This document shows positions 1 through 8,804 of a DNA stretch of 39,027 nt, piece by piece. Source of the DNA: Terriglobia bacterium. GTDB taxonomy: Bacteria > Acidobacteriota > Thermoanaerobaculia > Thermoanaerobaculales > Thermoanaerobaculaceae. The translations under genes were made by a program, and so were the position numbers. Position 1 is the stretch's first letter, and each line of letters opens with the position of its first letter. Under the pieces are notes generated by a model that saw nothing but the letters and a program-made list of their open reading frames with translations, had not been told where the DNA came from and searched no databases. The stretch covers positions 1 through 39,027 of the forward strand of contig JAIQFQ010000036.1 in assembly GCA_020073245.1 (NCBI GenBank). Direction: 5' to 3'.

Positions 1-180
1 TCGTCGCGCACCTGGCCGAAGGCGAGCCGGATGTCGAGGCCGGGGGTCGCGATGTGCCGCACCAGCGCCGCCGTGAACGGGCTGTTGGCGCCCTCGCCAT
101 CGAGCGCGGTCGACCCGGCCTTGGCCGCGAACGCGATCAACGTATCGGCGACCGTCGGCTCGACCCTAACAGGCACGGTT
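1..180 (-). pseudogene. Caspase-family (peptidase C14) domain fragment, cut at both ends
   Basis: Reading the minus strand leftward in the frame that ends at base 3 gives VEPTVADTLIAFAAKAGS followed by TALDGEGANSPFTAALV and RHIATPGLDIRLAFGQVR. This is the hallmark late p20/early p10 stretch of bacterial caspase-like peptidases: LIAFAAKAG, then the DGEGxNSPFTAALL block, then a TPGLDIR segment. The His-Gly and Cys catalytic segments that should lie upstream (higher coordinates) are absent. From about base 185 the plus strand instead encodes a transmembrane protein. The fragment runs off the left window edge, so its C-terminus may be intact outside. It is either the remnant of a gene broken by rearrangement or an assembly chimera. 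Family recognition is from the motif string only. Confidence 0.72.
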
Positions 181-1251
181 TCGGTCGCGCGAGACGGTGC
201 CATCCTCGCGCTCCTCTGGCTCCTGCACTCGCCAAGCGCGGCCCTGGTGGTCGTCTTGATGGCATTCGCGACGGCGATGTCCCGGGACCTCGGGCTCGCC
301 GGCCGGCTCCTGGGTGCGGGCGTCACCGCTGCGGGCCTGAGCGCGTGGCAATGGCTGCCGCTCGCCTCCGAGATGGCGCTTGTCGGCAACCGCGAGGCGC
401 TCACTGGTGGAATCTTCAGCGCGGAACTCAACGTGCTGGGGTCGCAAAGAGCTCACGACCTGGAGGCAAGCATCTGGCTGGGATGGTGCGCGGTCGGTCT
501 CCTGCTCGCGGTTCTTGTCGGAAAGTGGTGGCGTCGCGAACCCCGGCGCACCCTCCTCATCGGTGTCTGCGTGTGGTTGGCTTCGCCGCTCTCGGGGTGG
601 GTATGGCGCCTGGGCTCGCCCCTGGCGTTCATCCAGTTCCCGTGGCGCTGGCTGCTCCCCGCGTTTGTGCTCGCCGCGGCGCCTGCGTGCGCCCGGGCGA
701 AGAGCTGGTCCGGGAAGGTGGCACTGGCGGCAGCGCTCGGACCGGCCGCCGTGCTGCCGCTGTCGAGAGCGGTTCACGACCCCGAGCTGACCGCGACAAT
801 GGGGTGGCAACCGGCGGGGCGTGCGGTCCTGGCTGCATTCCGGGGGAACCCTTTCGTCGTCGATGCGGCCCAGAACCGGCCGGCATCGTGGCGCTTCCTC
901 GGATCCAACCTCCGCCGGTTCGGGCCCGAACTGGTGTTCATCGAGCCTGCCACGGGCACGTGGCGAGTCGAGCGCTGGAGGCCCCTCGAGCGGACGGTCT
1001 CGCTCGATCTGGCCGCTTCATCTCGTGTCTCGCTGCGGTTGCTGGACTACCCGTTCTGGATGGTGACCGTGGACGGCGCCACCACCGCGAGTCGCGGGGC
1101 GCCGGGCGTAGTGGGGGCCGTGGTCTCGCCCGGCAGGCACACGCTGCGCGCCTTTTGGGTTGGGGATCCGCTGGCGCAAGTTGGAGTCACCGTGGCGCTG
1201 GGGACCGGCGCGATCCTCGTCGTGCTCGCTTGGCGGCGGAGGGTGACGTGA
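181..1251 (+). CDS. PTPS-related polytopic membrane protein, N-terminus missing
   Basis: The frame is open from base 1, but only the part from about base 185 (ARDGAILALLWLLHSPSAAL) looks like this protein; the first 60 codons are antisense to the caspase fragment. It has several hydrophobic helices, an IQFPWRWLLP motif near base 630 and a C-terminal soluble beta-rich domain followed by a last membrane helix. The next gene is a full-length paralogue: its RGAIFLAVLLATQLPVAL and LQFPWRWLGP segments align with this one, which shows that about 190 N-terminal residues (signal/first helices and the YYH...YPRWYPD loop) are lost here. Its TGA overlaps the GTG of the next gene by 4 nt. The family (6-pyruvoyl-tetrahydropterin synthase-related membrane proteins) is probably GT-C-like and handles a lipid-linked sugar, but no activity is established. 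Confidence 0.6.
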   Translation, partial: SVARDGAILALLWLLHSPSAALVVVLMAFATAMSRDLGLAGRLLGAGVTAAGLSAWQWLPLASEMALVGNREALTGGIFSAELNVLGSQRAHDLEASIWLGWCAVGLLLAVLVGKWWRREPRRTLLIGVCVWLASPLSGWVWRLGSPLAFIQFPWRWLLPAFVLAAAPACARAKSWSGKVALAAALGPAAVLPLSRAVHDPELTATMGWQPAGRAVLAAFRGNPFVVDAAQNRPASWRFLGSNLRRFGPELVFIEPATGTWRVERWRPLERTVSLDLAASSRVSLRLLDYPFWMVTVDGATTASRGAPGVVGAVVSPGRHTLRAFWVGDPLAQVGVTVALGTGAILVVLAWRRRVT

Positions 1252-2861
1252 GCGGCGTCGAGCCTGTCTCCGAACGGAGGAACTGGTTGTTCGTCGGGGC
1301 AGCGGCTGTGGTCCTGGGTGCGGTCGTGGGCGGCCTCCCACTCATGTCCGGTGCTCCGGGCGGCGACGATGCGTACTACCACGCGATGCGCGGCCAGCAG
1401 GAGGCGCGCTGCTGGCGGCTCGGAGTGCCGTACCCGCGGTGGTACCCCGACCTCAACGGAGGGCTCGGCGGGCCCGAGCCGCGCGCTTACCCGCTGATCC
1501 CTCTCGCGCTTCTCGGCCTGTTGGCAGCCGCAACCGGCGACGGGATCTCCGCGATCTCTGTCGGTACGGTGCTGATCCCGGTGGTGGCGGCGCTCGCGAT
1601 GATGTTTTCGCTGCGCCGACGTGGTGTTGGGCCGGCGTTCGCCCTTTCCGTGTCGGCCGGGTGGGCGGCGGCGCCGTACCTCGTGGTTGCGCTGCACGAG
1701 AGAGCGGCCCTCGCGGAAGCGCTGGCGCTAGCGTTCCTGCCCATGGCTCTCGAGGCCATGCTCCCGCCGGAGCCACTCGACCGCCGAAGCGCAGTGCGTG
1801 GTGCGATCTTTCTGGCGGTGCTTCTCGCGACACAACTCCCTGTCGCACTCATGACCGGGGCGGTCGCGGCGTTGTGCCACCTGGCGAGTGGCCGCAGGGG
1901 TCATGCGGGCTCTCTCCTCCTCGCGGGTGTCGTAGGGCTGGGTCTCAGTGCCGCTTCGTGGGTGCCCAACGTCGGCAGCGTGTGGCGTCTCCAGGGAGAG
2001 CACCTCGTCGGCACCGGGTACCGCTGGCAGGACAACCTGCTGCCCGGCGGCAATGGGGCGGACGCCATCCTCGCCGGGCACCTGACCCTGGCCCTAGCAG
2101 CGACCGGCGTGCTCCTCGTGCTCGTGCTGGCGACAGGTTCGCGGCGCGCGCGGACGCTCGCGGGCGTTGGTTTGGCCGCCGTCGCTCTGTCCACACCGCT
2201 TTTGGGGTGGGTCTACCGGTGGCTGCCTGGCCTTGCTTTCCTCCAGTTTCCTTGGCGCTGGCTCGGGCCGGCAGGGTGCCTCGGGCTGATGGCAGTCGGC
2301 GAGGTGGACCGCCGGGCCGTGCGGGCCATCGGGCTGGTGGCGTTCCTCCTCCCCCTCGCTGTCCCGGTCGCGTTCCGGTGGCGCCTGGCAGAAGGTCCGC
2401 CGATGCGACCGAGGGACCCGGGATCGACGGTCGCGCGCGCCGCAACGCGCTTCGGCGTGCCGCCACTCCTGCCCTCACTCCCGGCCTACCTGCCGCGCGG
2501 GGTCGACCTTTCGGAGGCGCTGGCTTCGGCGGCCCGCGCCCACGCGCTAGTGACGGCGGTCGAGTCCAGCTCCCCCGACCGCTTCGAGTTCCGCTGCGAG
2601 TCCCCTGCCGGAGGCGCCGTGAGCCTCTCACTGTTGGCCGACGACAGCTGGAGCGTTGAGGTTGACAATCGCCGTGTCGGGTGGTCGAACCTCGACGGGC
2701 TGGTCAGCGTGCCGGTCGCTCCCGGACTGCACCGGATCGTCGCGCGGCAATCCTTGCTGCCGGAGGACGTGGCCGGGCTTGCGCTCTCCCTCACAACGGT
2801 CGTGGGCATCCTCCTGTTGTCGTGGCCCAGCCGCCGCAGGCCGCCCCTACCGGGCAGCTGA
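1248..2861 (+). CDS. PTPS-related polytopic membrane protein (GT-C-like)
   Basis: Encodes 537 residues. GTG 1248 is chosen because it overlaps the previous stop (GTGA), the usual sign of translational coupling. An N-terminal helix (about residues 13-34) is followed by GGDDAYYHAMRGQQE and YPRWYPDLNGGLGGPEPRAYP. The acidic DD...H loop after the first helix is typical of this family and of GT-C glycosyltransferases. About ten more hydrophobic helices follow, with a LQFPWRWLGP motif, and then a periplasmic C-terminal domain ending in a single helix and a basic tail (WPSRRRPPLPGS). It is a tandem paralogue of the truncated upstream gene. A role in glycan or glycolipid assembly is inferred from topology and from the membrane glycosyltransferase-like neighbours; substrate unknown. 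Confidence 0.65.
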   Translation: MSGVEPVSERRNWLFVGAAAVVLGAVVGGLPLMSGAPGGDDAYYHAMRGQQEARCWRLGVPYPRWYPDLNGGLGGPEPRAYPLIPLALLGLLAAATGDGISAISVGTVLIPVVAALAMMFSLRRRGVGPAFALSVSAGWAAAPYLVVALHERAALAEALALAFLPMALEAMLPPEPLDRRSAVRGAIFLAVLLATQLPVALMTGAVAALCHLASGRRGHAGSLLLAGVVGLGLSAASWVPNVGSVWRLQGEHLVGTGYRWQDNLLPGGNGADAILAGHLTLALAATGVLLVLVLATGSRRARTLAGVGLAAVALSTPLLGWVYRWLPGLAFLQFPWRWLGPAGCLGLMAVGEVDRRAVRAIGLVAFLLPLAVPVAFRWRLAEGPPMRPRDPGSTVARAATRFGVPPLLPSLPAYLPRGVDLSEALASAARAHALVTAVESSSPDRFEFRCESPAGGAVSLSLLADDSWSVEVDNRRVGWSNLDGLVSVPVAPGLHRIVARQSLLPEDVAGLALSLTTVVGILLLSWPSRRRPPLPGS

Positions 2862-2964
2862 CCAGCCCGTGGCGGCTGACCGCTCGTCCGGGCTTGTACA
2901 GGTTGTCAAGTCGTCCGTTGCCGGAGATCAACACGAGAACACCGAGCACAGGGGAAGAGCAGAC

Positions 2965-4770
2965 TCAATCTGTTGGCCTGTCTACCGCGCTCCCTCGGGT
3001 GACACGTGTGGGTGGTAAGGCAACCGCTGGTCGGCCCGGGTCACCGCCCACCCGCCGTCGTGGTGCAACTCGGATGAGCCGTAGGATCAACGCCACCGCG
3101 CCAGCGGCGAGGAGCAGCTGCAGCACGGGGGCCCATCCCCCGATATGGTCGCCGAGGAACACGAGGTGAAAGGCCCGCTTCACCGTCCAGTTGGCGAACG
3201 CAGCCAGAGACACGGGCCCTCCTCTGACGGCAGCCGCGAGGGGGCTGACGCTGGGCACAGTCGTGTCGAAGTTCAAGTTCTCGAGGTTGAAATGGAGGGC
3301 GATACCGATCGCGAAATCGATGGCGAGGCCAAACCCCAGGAACGCCCGCGCCGCGCTCGGCAGGCGTCCGAGTTGGGTGGCGAGGTACGTCAGACCGAAG
3401 AGGACGAGCGGTGCAAGACAGATTTGGGCGAGGCCGGTATCCTCACTCCTCCCCACCACCGCCACGCCGAGGGCGAACACCGAGGCGGTGAAGGCGAGCC
3501 AGAAGCACGCCACCGAGCGGCGCCACGGCGAACGGCTCGTGCAGGCAGCCCGGCAAAGCAGAAACACGACCAACAGACCTCCCGCCGTTCCCATCGCGAA
3601 GACGAGGTTTGTCTGAAACACAAGGAACGACCAGTCGCGGAGGAAGCCGAGGCGGCTCTGCTGGCGCAGGTCGGCGATCGGGACCCCGCGCATCGGGTGT
3701 GGCACCAGCGTTGCGGCCATGTTCTTGGCGACTCTCACCACACTGGCGCCGATCGACGGTCGTTCCACTTCGGTGATGCTCGTGCTGGAGAGCAGCGTCG
3801 TCGCCGGGCCGTAGATGGCGACCGACCACCCGACCCAGGTCCCCAACAGGACCAGGCTGAGCCCGCAAGCGGCGGCTAGCTCGCGCCATCGGAGGCCCCG
3901 GTGGCGGGCGGCCCGCCAGAGTGCGTGGCCGGCAAAGAAGACGAGGTAGGGCCCGGCCATGTAGTGCGCCAGCATCCCAGCGGCGAGGCTGGTGAACGCG
4001 AGCACGGTGCGGAGGCCGTCGCCTCGTCGCCAGCCGGCCAGGTAGAGCGCTGTGGCGAGGACGACGAAGAAGCTCGCAGCGAGCTTGGTCCACGTGTAGG
4101 TGGCGTTTTGCAGGAAGAAGGGGTTGAGCGCCAGCAGGGCGACGAGCGCGAAGGTGCGCTTGCCGCCCCGACCTCCAATCGTCGTCGACGCGACGAGCAA
4201 GCAAGGGAGAGCGACGAGGAGGTTGAGAACCAGGAACGCCACCTGGAACAGCTCGAAGCGGTTTCCGGCCTGTGCCAGGAAGTACGAGGCGAGGAGGTTC
4301 GCCAGCGGCGGCCTGGCCGGGATCGCGTAGCCGCCGAACAGCTCCGTGTTGACGGGCAGCCGACCTAGAAAGACCTGGCTGCGTTGGAAGTGCTCCAGCC
4401 AGTCGCCGAACCAGCGCCCGCCTCCGTAGTGCCGCACGAGTGCAAGGGCGGTGACGGACCAGAGGACCAGGAAGAGGAACCCTGTAAGCGCCCGGCGCAC
4501 CGTGCGCGAGTGGAGCAGCTGGACGAAGCGCCGCCGCTCGGCCAGAGCGAGGCCGGAACATGCGAGAGAGACAACGAAGTACCACGTTCGGCCCGCGTGC
4601 AGGCCGAAGAGGACAAAGGTCGCCAGGTAGACGAGGACGACGGAGGTGGCGATCGAGACACAGAGCATTTCGAGAGGGGCGAGCCGGAGTCGGCGGACCG
4701 CGAGAAGCCCCGGAGCCAACAAGCAGACGGCCATGAGAACGAGCTCCAGGAGCAGCTGCAGGCCGAGCAT
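2965..4770 (-). CDS. Large polytopic membrane protein, glycosyltransferase-like
   Basis: Encodes 601 residues starting ATG 4770, with about 12-13 hydrophobic helices beginning almost at residue 1 (LGLQLLLELVLMAVCLLAPG). A loop around residues 116-150 reads HYGGGRWFGDWLEHFQRSQ, then LPVNTELFGGYAIPARPPL, resembling the first large periplasmic loop of GT-C enzymes, where an Asp/Glu near a helix end binds the lipid-linked donor. I do not recognise a named family with certainty. The C-terminus is soluble and basic. It is convergent with the PTPS-related pair (103 bp gap, nothing recognisable in it) and lies head-to-tail downstream of the GT39-like gene on the same strand, 101 bp apart, so a joint envelope-glycan role is plausible. 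Confidence 0.6.
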   Translation of the reverse strand: MLGLQLLLELVLMAVCLLAPGLLAVRRLRLAPLEMLCVSIATSVVLVYLATFVLFGLHAGRTWYFVVSLACSGLALAERRRFVQLLHSRTVRRALTGFLFLVLWSVTALALVRHYGGGRWFGDWLEHFQRSQVFLGRLPVNTELFGGYAIPARPPLANLLASYFLAQAGNRFELFQVAFLVLNLLVALPCLLVASTTIGGRGGKRTFALVALLALNPFFLQNATYTWTKLAASFFVVLATALYLAGWRRGDGLRTVLAFTSLAAGMLAHYMAGPYLVFFAGHALWRAARHRGLRWRELAAACGLSLVLLGTWVGWSVAIYGPATTLLSSTSITEVERPSIGASVVRVAKNMAATLVPHPMRGVPIADLRQQSRLGFLRDWSFLVFQTNLVFAMGTAGGLLVVFLLCRAACTSRSPWRRSVACFWLAFTASVFALGVAVVGRSEDTGLAQICLAPLVLFGLTYLATQLGRLPSAARAFLGFGLAIDFAIGIALHFNLENLNFDTTVPSVSPLAAAVRGGPVSLAAFANWTVKRAFHLVFLGDHIGGWAPVLQLLLAAGAVALILRLIRVAPRRRVGGDPGRPAVALPPTRVTRGSAVDRPTD

Positions 4771-4871
4771 ATGTCAGTCTATCAGCCGGACTCGAACCCG
4801 ATCGGACGTGGCCGCGCGTATGACGCCCCGTCCCGATCGGTGTTTGGAGGGAACGCACTGCGCTCCTCGGC

Positions 4872-6383
4872 TCAGCGGCGCGGGCGCTCGGGTGCGGCGA
4901 GGTCCCGCCCGCCGAGCTTCGGCCCGGGCGAGAGACGGTCGGGAGGGGGGAGGTAGAGCTGTCCGCCGGGTACCGCGATGGCCGGCTGCAGGCCGAGGGT
5001 GCGCGCCAGCGCCAGGAGATCCGCCGCCGTGGCGAGTCCGGGATCGACCACCACTGCGGTTTGCGGCGGGCGGCGGCCCAAGCCGGGAAGTAAGCGTTCC
5101 AACTCGCCCCTTTCCGGCGGAGTCGCGCCGGTGTCGTACCAGCCCGGATGGGTTGCGGCCGCGGCCGGGTAGTTGACGAACCGGAAACGGCCTGTCTGAG
5201 CGCGCAGGTGGTAGCGCAAGCCCAATTGCCAGTAGCCGCCCACCACGACGGTCCCACCCCGGGGCAGCGCGCCACCGATCGCGGCCGCCATGCGCGCCTC
5301 GCCGCTCGGGGGCCTGTGCCCCCACTCCCACACCGTCAGCATCACGACGACAGCGCCGGCGACGGCCAGCAGACCCGCAGCCTTCCCCGCCGTAGCGGTC
5401 CTACCCGCCGCCGACCCGAGCAGACCCAGGAATGGCAGCAGGAACAGCGCCTCGCCGCGGCCGCCGTAGAACGCCGGCACACCCAGTGCCGCCAGGCAGC
5501 CGAGCCCGACGGCCGGCAAGGCGAAGAGCAGCCAGGGGCGGGGGGCCTTGCCAGCTGCGAAGAGGAGCGCGAGGCAGAGGACGCCCGCGGCGATCTGGAT
5601 GCCTACCGGAACGCCAGGGAGGTCGAGTCGGTCGGCGAACGGTGCTGCAAGGGGAAGGAGGCGAACCGGCGCGAGCGCCTTCTCGACGATCGGCACCCCG
5701 CGCCAGGCCTGGGCCATCCAGGCTGTCGCGGCGGGCGGCTGCGCCATCGCGACCGGCAGCCACGGCAGGTGGCTCGCGACACCGCTCGCGACCGCCAGCA
5801 GCGCGACCCTTCGGCGCGCTGGCGGCAGGGTGAAGGCCGCCAGGCCCAGTGTTGCCGCGAGGATCAGGCCGAACGCGTGGCTCCAGCAGCCCAGCGCCAC
5901 GGCGAGCGCCAGTCCGACCGTGCCGCCTCGGCCGCTCGCCACGGACTCGATGCGCTCCCACCCCAACGCCACCGCCGCGAGGAGCAGGGCGTAGGCGCGG
6001 CCCTCGCACGACCATGCGAGAGCGAGAGGGTGCACGGCGAGCAGCGCGCCGGTCCACCACCCCGCCCGAGCACCGAACGCGCGCCGTGCGGCCGCCGCCC
6101 CGAGCAGGACGGCCGCGGTGCTGGCCCCAACCGCGATCGTGCGCGCCGCCGCCAGCGCCGGCAGGCCGAGGAGCGAGAGCAGCTTGACGAGCACGTAGGG
6201 CAAGGGGGGGCCGGAATCAAGCCGAAGCGCGTTCACCAGGTCGGCGAGAGGAAGCCTCGAAGCCCAGACGGTGAAGTACTCGTCGTGCCAAGGCTGGCGA
6301 ACGACCGCACCGACCGCCCTCGGCACGAGCGCAGCCAGGCCCAGCGCAATCCACCGCCATCGCTCGATCTCGGGGCGCGGCAC
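4872..6383 (-). CDS. ArnT/PMT-like (GT39/GT83 type) membrane glycosyltransferase
   Basis: Encodes about 503 residues from GTG 6383. The open frame continues far upstream, but that part is antisense to the peptidase gene and has no protein-like character. After the first helix comes PWHDEYFTVWASRLPLADL with the acidic pair D34-E35, then DSGPPLPYVLVKLL. This is the canonical first periplasmic loop of Dol-P-mannose/undecaprenyl-phosphate-sugar dependent GT-C transferases (the 'LDEA...HPPLYY' pattern). About 11 membrane helices follow, then a C-terminal soluble region containing GGYWQLGLRYHLRAQ. It should transfer a sugar from a polyprenyl-phosphate donor on the outer face of the inner membrane; the acceptor is not readable. 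It is divergent from the S9 peptidase gene with 84 bp between starts. Confidence 0.68.
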   Translation of the reverse strand: MPRPEIERWRWIALGLAALVPRAVGAVVRQPWHDEYFTVWASRLPLADLVNALRLDSGPPLPYVLVKLLSLLGLPALAAARTIAVGASTAAVLLGAAAARRAFGARAGWWTGALLAVHPLALAWSCEGRAYALLLAAVALGWERIESVASGRGGTVGLALAVALGCWSHAFGLILAATLGLAAFTLPPARRRVALLAVASGVASHLPWLPVAMAQPPAATAWMAQAWRGVPIVEKALAPVRLLPLAAPFADRLDLPGVPVGIQIAAGVLCLALLFAAGKAPRPWLLFALPAVGLGCLAALGVPAFYGGRGEALFLLPFLGLLGSAAGRTATAGKAAGLLAVAGAVVVMLTVWEWGHRPPSGEARMAAAIGGALPRGGTVVVGGYWQLGLRYHLRAQTGRFRFVNYPAAAATHPGWYDTGATPPERGELERLLPGLGRRPPQTAVVVDPGLATAADLLALARTLGLQPAIAVPGGQLYLPPPDRLSPGPKLGGRDLAAPERPRR

Positions 6384-6467
6384 CTTTGCAGTCTCGCCGT
6401 GGAGCGTGGCCGCCGTCAAGGCACGGGTATCATGGCCCGTCGCGCCCGATCTTCCCTGGAGGTCCGC

Positions 6468-8645
6468 ATGCGCCGTCTGGTTGCGCTTCTCGTCTTCATG
6501 GCTGCGCCGCTCATCGGCGGCCAGCAACCCCTGACCATCGAGCGGATCGTCGCGGATCCACCGGTCGAAGGGGTCCTGCCCAGGGAAGTCTGCTGGCTGC
6601 CCGACGGGGCGAGCTTCTCGTTCCTCGAGACGAGTGGCGAGGGAAAGGACGCCCAGAGCACACTGTGGCTGGAGGATGCGACCTCGGGAGCTCGGCACCG
6701 ACTCGTCGCCGACGCCGAGCTGCCGGCTTTCGGCGAGGGAAAGGACGCGGTCAGCCCGAAGCTCGGGGGGTACCGGTGGTCGCCGAAGGGCGATGCCCTG
6801 CTTCTGGCGGGCGGCGGCGATCTCTTCCTCGTCACCATCCCGGGCAACCAGGTGCGTCGGCTCACCGCGACGGCCTCCGAGGAGGAGCTTGCGGAGTTCT
6901 CCCCCGACGGACGGTGGGTTTCGTTCGTGCGCGACAACGACCTCTGGTCGGTCAAGCTGACCACCGGTAAGGAGGTCCGGCTCACCGACACCGGGTCGCC
7001 GGACCGCATCAACGGCAAGCTGGATTGGGTGTACCAGGAAGAGCTGTCGGGAAGGAATCCGACCGGATATGCGTGGTCGCCCGACTCGCGCTGGGTGGCG
7101 TGCCTCTCGCTCGACGAGACCAGGGTGCCGAAACACCCGATCGTGGACCGCCTCGAGACCCACCCGGCCACGACGGAGCAGCGGTACCCGCAACCAGGCG
7201 ACCCCAACCCGGTCGTCGGGCTCTCCGTGATCGGGGTCGAGGCCGCGCAAGGCGCCCGCGCGGACCGAGATCACGTGTGGGCGGGAGGAACCGCGGAGTA
7301 CGTGCCGCGGTTCGGCTGGACGCCGGAGAGTTCCGCGGTGTGGTACCAGCTCCTCGACCGCCCGCAGACCCGCCTCGAGTTGGTGCGGGAGGACGTGGTC
7401 ACCGGCAAAGCCGTCACGCTCCTGGTGGAGAAGGACGCGGCGTGGATCAACCTCCACGACGACGAGCACTTCTTCCGCGACGGGAGTCTGCTCTGGAGCA
7501 CGGAGGCGGGCGGGTTCCGGCACTTGGTCCTCTATGCCGCCGACGGCACGTCGCACACGGTCACGAGCGGAGGGTGGGAGATCACGTCGGTCGCCGCGGT
7601 CGACGAGCCGGGCGGCTGGATCTACTTCACCGGCAACGAGGCCGGGCCGCTGGAAACCCAGCTCTACCGTGTCCGCCCCGACGGCAGCGGTTTCGGCCGC
7701 CTCACGAGGGAGCCCGGCGCGCACCGCGTCGAGGTCGCCCCGGGAGCCAGGTTCATCCTCGACACCGTCTCGGACGCTTCGCACGCCCCGACGATGCGAG
7801 TGCTTGACAAGGAGGGCCGGGTGCTCCGCACGGTGGCCGCGGTCCGGCCGTCGTCGCTCGGCGAGTACGTGCTGGGGACAACCGAGTTCCTGACGGTCAC
7901 GGGGCCCGGCGGAACCGCCTTCGAGGCGTCTCTGCTCAAACCCGCCGGCTTCGACCCGGCGCGGAGGTACCCGGTCGTGGTGTACGTCTACGGGGGTCCG
8001 CACGCCCAGGTCGTCCGGAACGGGTGGGGCAGGCAGACGCAGATGTTCCACCAGGTCCTGGCCAGCCGAGGCTTCCTTGTTTTCTCGCTCGACAACCGCG
8101 GCTCCGCCGCTCGCGGCCGGGAGTTCGAACGCGCCCTCCTGGACCGGCTGGGCAAGGTGGAGCTCGAGGACCAGCTCGCCGGCGTCGAGTACCTGAAGAC
8201 GCTCCCGTACGTCGACGCCTCCCGGATAGGAATCTGGGGGTGGTCGTACGGCGGCTTCATGACCTGCTACGCGCTCACCAACGCGCCGGGAGTCTTCAAG
8301 GCCGGTGCGGCGGTGGCTCCGGTGACCGACTGGCGCCTGTACGACTCGATCTACACGGAGCGCTACCTCAAGCTGCCCGCGGGCAACGAGGCCGGGTACC
8401 GCGAGTCGTCACCCGTGAACCGAGCCGACAAGCTGGCGGACGCTCTGCTGCTCCTCCACGGAACCGGCGACGACAACGTGCACTGGGGCAACACCCTCGC
8501 CTTCGTGGACAGGTTGTACAAGGCCGGCAAGCCGTACGACCTCCAGTTGTACCCCAACAAGAATCACTCCATCCTGGGCAAGGACGCCCGCGCGCACCTC
8601 TACAACCGGATTGCGGCGCACTTCGAGCGCTGGCTCCTCCACTAA
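6468..8645 (+). CDS. Dipeptidyl peptidase IV (S9B prolyl oligopeptidase family), exported
   Basis: Encodes 725 residues. ATG 6468 is preferred over ATG 6432 because GGAGG lies 5 nt upstream and the product begins with a clean signal peptide (MRRLVALLVFMAAPLIGGQQ). An eight-bladed DPPIV_N beta-propeller spans roughly residues 60-450 and includes DWVYQEELSGR, the S9B loop whose Glu pair binds the substrate N-terminus. The C-terminal alpha/beta-hydrolase carries the triad Ser593 (GWSYGG), Asp668 (HGTGDDNVH) and His700 (NKNHS), complete and in family order. It releases X-Pro/X-Ala dipeptides from peptides in the periplasm or outside, a common trait of peptide-feeding Gram-negative bacteria. It is monocistronic; a heptamer repeat array starts 56 bp after the stop. 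Confidence 0.93.
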   Translation: MRRLVALLVFMAAPLIGGQQPLTIERIVADPPVEGVLPREVCWLPDGASFSFLETSGEGKDAQSTLWLEDATSGARHRLVADAELPAFGEGKDAVSPKLGGYRWSPKGDALLLAGGGDLFLVTIPGNQVRRLTATASEEELAEFSPDGRWVSFVRDNDLWSVKLTTGKEVRLTDTGSPDRINGKLDWVYQEELSGRNPTGYAWSPDSRWVACLSLDETRVPKHPIVDRLETHPATTEQRYPQPGDPNPVVGLSVIGVEAAQGARADRDHVWAGGTAEYVPRFGWTPESSAVWYQLLDRPQTRLELVREDVVTGKAVTLLVEKDAAWINLHDDEHFFRDGSLLWSTEAGGFRHLVLYAADGTSHTVTSGGWEITSVAAVDEPGGWIYFTGNEAGPLETQLYRVRPDGSGFGRLTREPGAHRVEVAPGARFILDTVSDASHAPTMRVLDKEGRVLRTVAAVRPSSLGEYVLGTTEFLTVTGPGGTAFEASLLKPAGFDPARRYPVVVYVYGGPHAQVVRNGWGRQTQMFHQVLASRGFLVFSLDNRGSAARGREFERALLDRLGKVELEDQLAGVEYLKTLPYVDASRIGIWGWSYGGFMTCYALTNAPGVFKAGAAVAPVTDWRLYDSIYTERYLKLPAGNEAGYRESSPVNRADKLADALLLLHGTGDDNVHWGNTLAFVDRLYKAGKPYDLQLYPNKNHSILGKDARAHLYNRIAAHFERWLLH

Positions 8646-8701
8646 GGCGCCGCCGGCGCGCCTATCCGGCATTCGCGGCGGCCCTGATTGGTTCGTCCTT
8701 T

Positions 8702-8729
8702 CGGACCACGGACCACGGACCACGGTCTC
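8702..8729. repeat. Heptamer array B (3 x CGGACCA plus one variant unit)
   Basis: Three perfect CGGACCA units at 8702-8708, 8709-8715 and 8716-8722 are followed by CGGTCTC at 8723-8729. It lies between the peptidase stop and the ugd promoter. The same unit and the same CGGTCTC/CGGTTTC closing unit recur at 13855 and 19813. No clear inverted partner arm is seen nearby. Part of the family of eight 7-bp-period loci in this window. Confidence 0.9.
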
Positions 8730-8738
8730 TCCGCAGTC

Positions 8739-8767
8739 TTGCCGTATCGCGCGGACGCAGCTAGACT
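8739..8767 (+). promoter_or_regulatory. Predicted sigma70-type promoter of ugd
   Basis: TTGCCG (8739-8744) and TAGACT (8762-8767) are separated by 17 bp, 38 bp upstream of the ugd ATG. Both hexamers keep the most conserved positions of the consensus (TTG; TA...T). The promoter begins 9 bp after the end of heptamer array B. Confidence 0.5.
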
Positions 8768-8804
8768 TTGCGACTGCGCCGAGGCGCATTGTCTGGGAGG
8801 AAGT

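Noticed and set aside
4780..4830. tRNA-like T-loop on the minus strand (GGGTTCGAGTCC near 4785-4800)
   Set aside because: The T-stem has a G-G mismatch, and no acceptor, D or anticodon arms can be formed at the right distances.
6384..8051. Very long minus-strand frame extending the glycosyltransferase upstream
   Set aside because: It is antisense to the dipeptidyl peptidase, Arg/Pro/Val-rich and without domains; the real protein starts at GTG 6383.
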